A stretch of 64,000 nucleotides of DNA from G965195345 sp965277625. Its GTDB lineage: Bacteria; Pseudomonadota; Gammaproteobacteria; CAKMZV01. Shown piece after piece: positions 62,907 to 64,000 of the stretch. Numbering within the stretch: the stretch's first letter is position 1; every line of letters begins with the position of its first letter. The position numbers were made by a program, and so were the translations under genes. The notes beneath the pieces are model-generated. The model was not told the origin of the DNA. It did no database searches and saw only the letters and a program-made list of their open reading frames with translations. The DNA lies in the NCBI GenBank assembly GCA_965277625.1, contig OZ255827.1, positions 1,116,001 through 1,180,000 of the forward strand, in the 5' to 3' direction.

Positions 62907-64000
62907 ATCCTATTAAAGACGCAATCATTAAGACAAATCGTCGAGCACTCTCAGTAATCACTACGACCATCATATTATCGGTATTTCTGTCTGCTTGTGG
63001 TGGTGGCGGAGGCGGCACTGGAACGACTTCACCAATTAACGCGAACACAACGCCCACTGGAACGACTCCACCGATTAATGAGAACACAACGCCCACTGGA
63101 ACGACTCCACCGATTATCGCGAACACAACGCCCACTTTTTCGGTTATGAGTAGCCGTTTAACATTCAATGAAGATTTTGCCTCACCCCAGTCGATTGCCA
63201 CTGTCAGTAATGCGTCATCGCTAACAGTCAATCAATCCTCTACAGGCGTGGTCAGCATAACCACTTCAGTGAATGGTGTCTCTATATCGAACATAGCCAA
63301 TGCTTTTGGTCGAACCACCTTAACCATTTCCGCCAGCAATGGTAATATTAGAGCCTCAACTCAGGTGGTTGTGACGGTGAATGCGATTAACGATACGCCC
63401 ACTTTAACAGTCACAACGAACAGCATCTCAACCCTGGGTGGATTTTCTCAGATTAACATTGGTGTTTCAGCCCAAGATGTTGAGCAAGGCACTTTGACCT
63501 TTACTGTGGTTGCATCAACCTTAGGTGTGATTAGCGTGACGACATCGGCCAATGCCATTCTGTTGGATGCCATTGCGGGTGTGTCAGGTCAAACCACCTT
63601 AACCGTCAGGGTTTCTGATAATGCGGGGGTCACTGTCACCCAAACAATCGTTGTTGATGTGACCATTGTCCTCAGTGACCCCCCTCAGTTGATGATTTCA
63701 ACCAGCCGTATCATTGTGCAAGAAGATTTCACCTCCTCTGTGGTGGTCACAGCCACGGCGACCGATACTGACGGTGATGCAATCATCCTTTCAATCAGTT
63801 CAACCACACATCTTGTGAATGCGATTTCATCAGTTGTTGCCAACAATAGGGGCAGCATTACATTATCATCGGTGAACAATCTCAATGGCATTACCACCTT
63901 GACTGTGCGCGCAACTGATGTGGGTGGGCAATCGACGGCTGTTGAGCTAGTTGTGGTGATCATGGCGGTCAATGATCCACCCGTCTTAACTGTTTCAACC
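62903..64000 (+). CDS. Second giant cadherin-like surface lipoprotein (3' end outside window)
   Basis: A paralogue of the gene at 55806, open for 366 codons up to the window edge. The signal peptide MNPIKDAIIKTNRRAL ends in the same lipobox LSAC, followed by poly-Gly and a Thr/Pro spacer that is one 13-residue unit longer. The first cadherin-like module is nearly identical to that of copy one. The next modules match the fourth and fifth of copy one (LTFTVVASTLGVISV, VNNLNGITTLTV), so one two-module block is missing. Whether it also ends in a lectin-like domain and propeller cannot be seen. It is presumably surface-exposed and may be expressed in alternation or together with copy one. Confidence 0.88.
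   Translation, partial: MNPIKDAIIKTNRRALSVITTTIILSVFLSACGGGGGGTGTTSPINANTTPTGTTPPINENTTPTGTTPPIIANTTPTFSVMSSRLTFNEDFASPQSIATVSNASSLTVNQSSTGVVSITTSVNGVSISNIANAFGRTTLTISASNGNIRASTQVVVTVNAINDTPTLTVTTNSISTLGGFSQINIGVSAQDVEQGTLTFTVVASTLGVISVTTSANAILLDAIAGVSGQTTLTVRVSDNAGVTVTQTIVVDVTIVLSDPPQLMISTSRIIVQEDFTSSVVVTATATDTDGDAIILSISSTTHLVNAISSVVANNRGSITLSSVNNLNGITTLTVRATDVGGQSTAVELVVVIMAVNDPPVLTVST
63032..63136 (+). repeat. 39-bp minisatellite in the lipoprotein spacer, second copy
   Basis: Two full 13-residue units (PINANTTPTGTTP, PINENTTPTGTTP) and a partial third (PIIANTTPT). The first gene copy has one full and one partial unit. This is a length-variable, frame-keeping tract. Confidence 0.7.

Overview
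The window is a densely packed bacterial chromosome segment. It looks gammaproteobacterial because of several gene neighbourhoods: rpmI-rplT-pheST-ihfA-merR, trpBA-accD-folC-SPOR-purF, tesA-ybbAP, ftsW-murGC-ddl-ftsQA-lpxC, yajC-secDF and phoH-ybeY-corC. Base composition is in the mid-40s percent GC by eye (not counted). I cannot name a genus. Cytochrome c maturation is by System II (ResB/CcsA). I found no tRNA, rRNA, CRISPR array, prophage or insertion sequence.

Layout. 1-5284: pantothenate genes panB (5' end outside the window) and panC, then resB-ccsA-dsbA. 5323-6594: a MipA-type outer membrane protein on the minus strand and a Dabb-domain protein. 6775-15449: a translation block (rpmI, rplT, pheS, pheT, ihfA, a MerR-family gene, glyQ, glyS) ending in pgsA and a small unknown gene. 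15562-27812: an RND efflux pair overlapping thiL, then gloA, trpB, trpA, accD, folC, a SPOR protein and purF. 27912-32689: a lipoprotein, tesA and the ybbA/ybbP ABC system. 32726-39110, minus strand: carA-carB-yciO-M50 protease-rluB. 39368-46954: the 3' half of the division and cell wall cluster, running directly from ftsA into lpxC with no ftsZ. 46975-55446: rimM, trmD, dksA, yajC, secD, secF, phoH, ybeY, corC and an alpha/beta hydrolase.

55447-64000 differs in character. It holds a 2249-residue surface lipoprotein and the first 366 codons of a second copy. The first copy has a lipobox, a Gly/Thr/Pro spacer, about 13 cadherin-like modules, a C-type-lectin-like domain, and seven FG-GAP blades that should close into one beta-propeller. 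The copies arose by a 7216-bp tandem duplication: the last 22 codons of the upstream hydrolase reappear in frame between them. The copies differ by a 576-bp module pair, a 39-bp minisatellite unit and a 119-bp upstream repeat unit, so the locus is actively rearranging.

Two further points stand out. Several conserved operons lack exactly one usual member with the flanks tightly joined: ftsZ (ftsA/lpxC), infC (before rpmI), rpsP and rplS (around rimM-trmD), and cvpA (before purF). The DksA homologue keeps its catalytic coiled-coil tip but only one of four zinc-finger cysteines.
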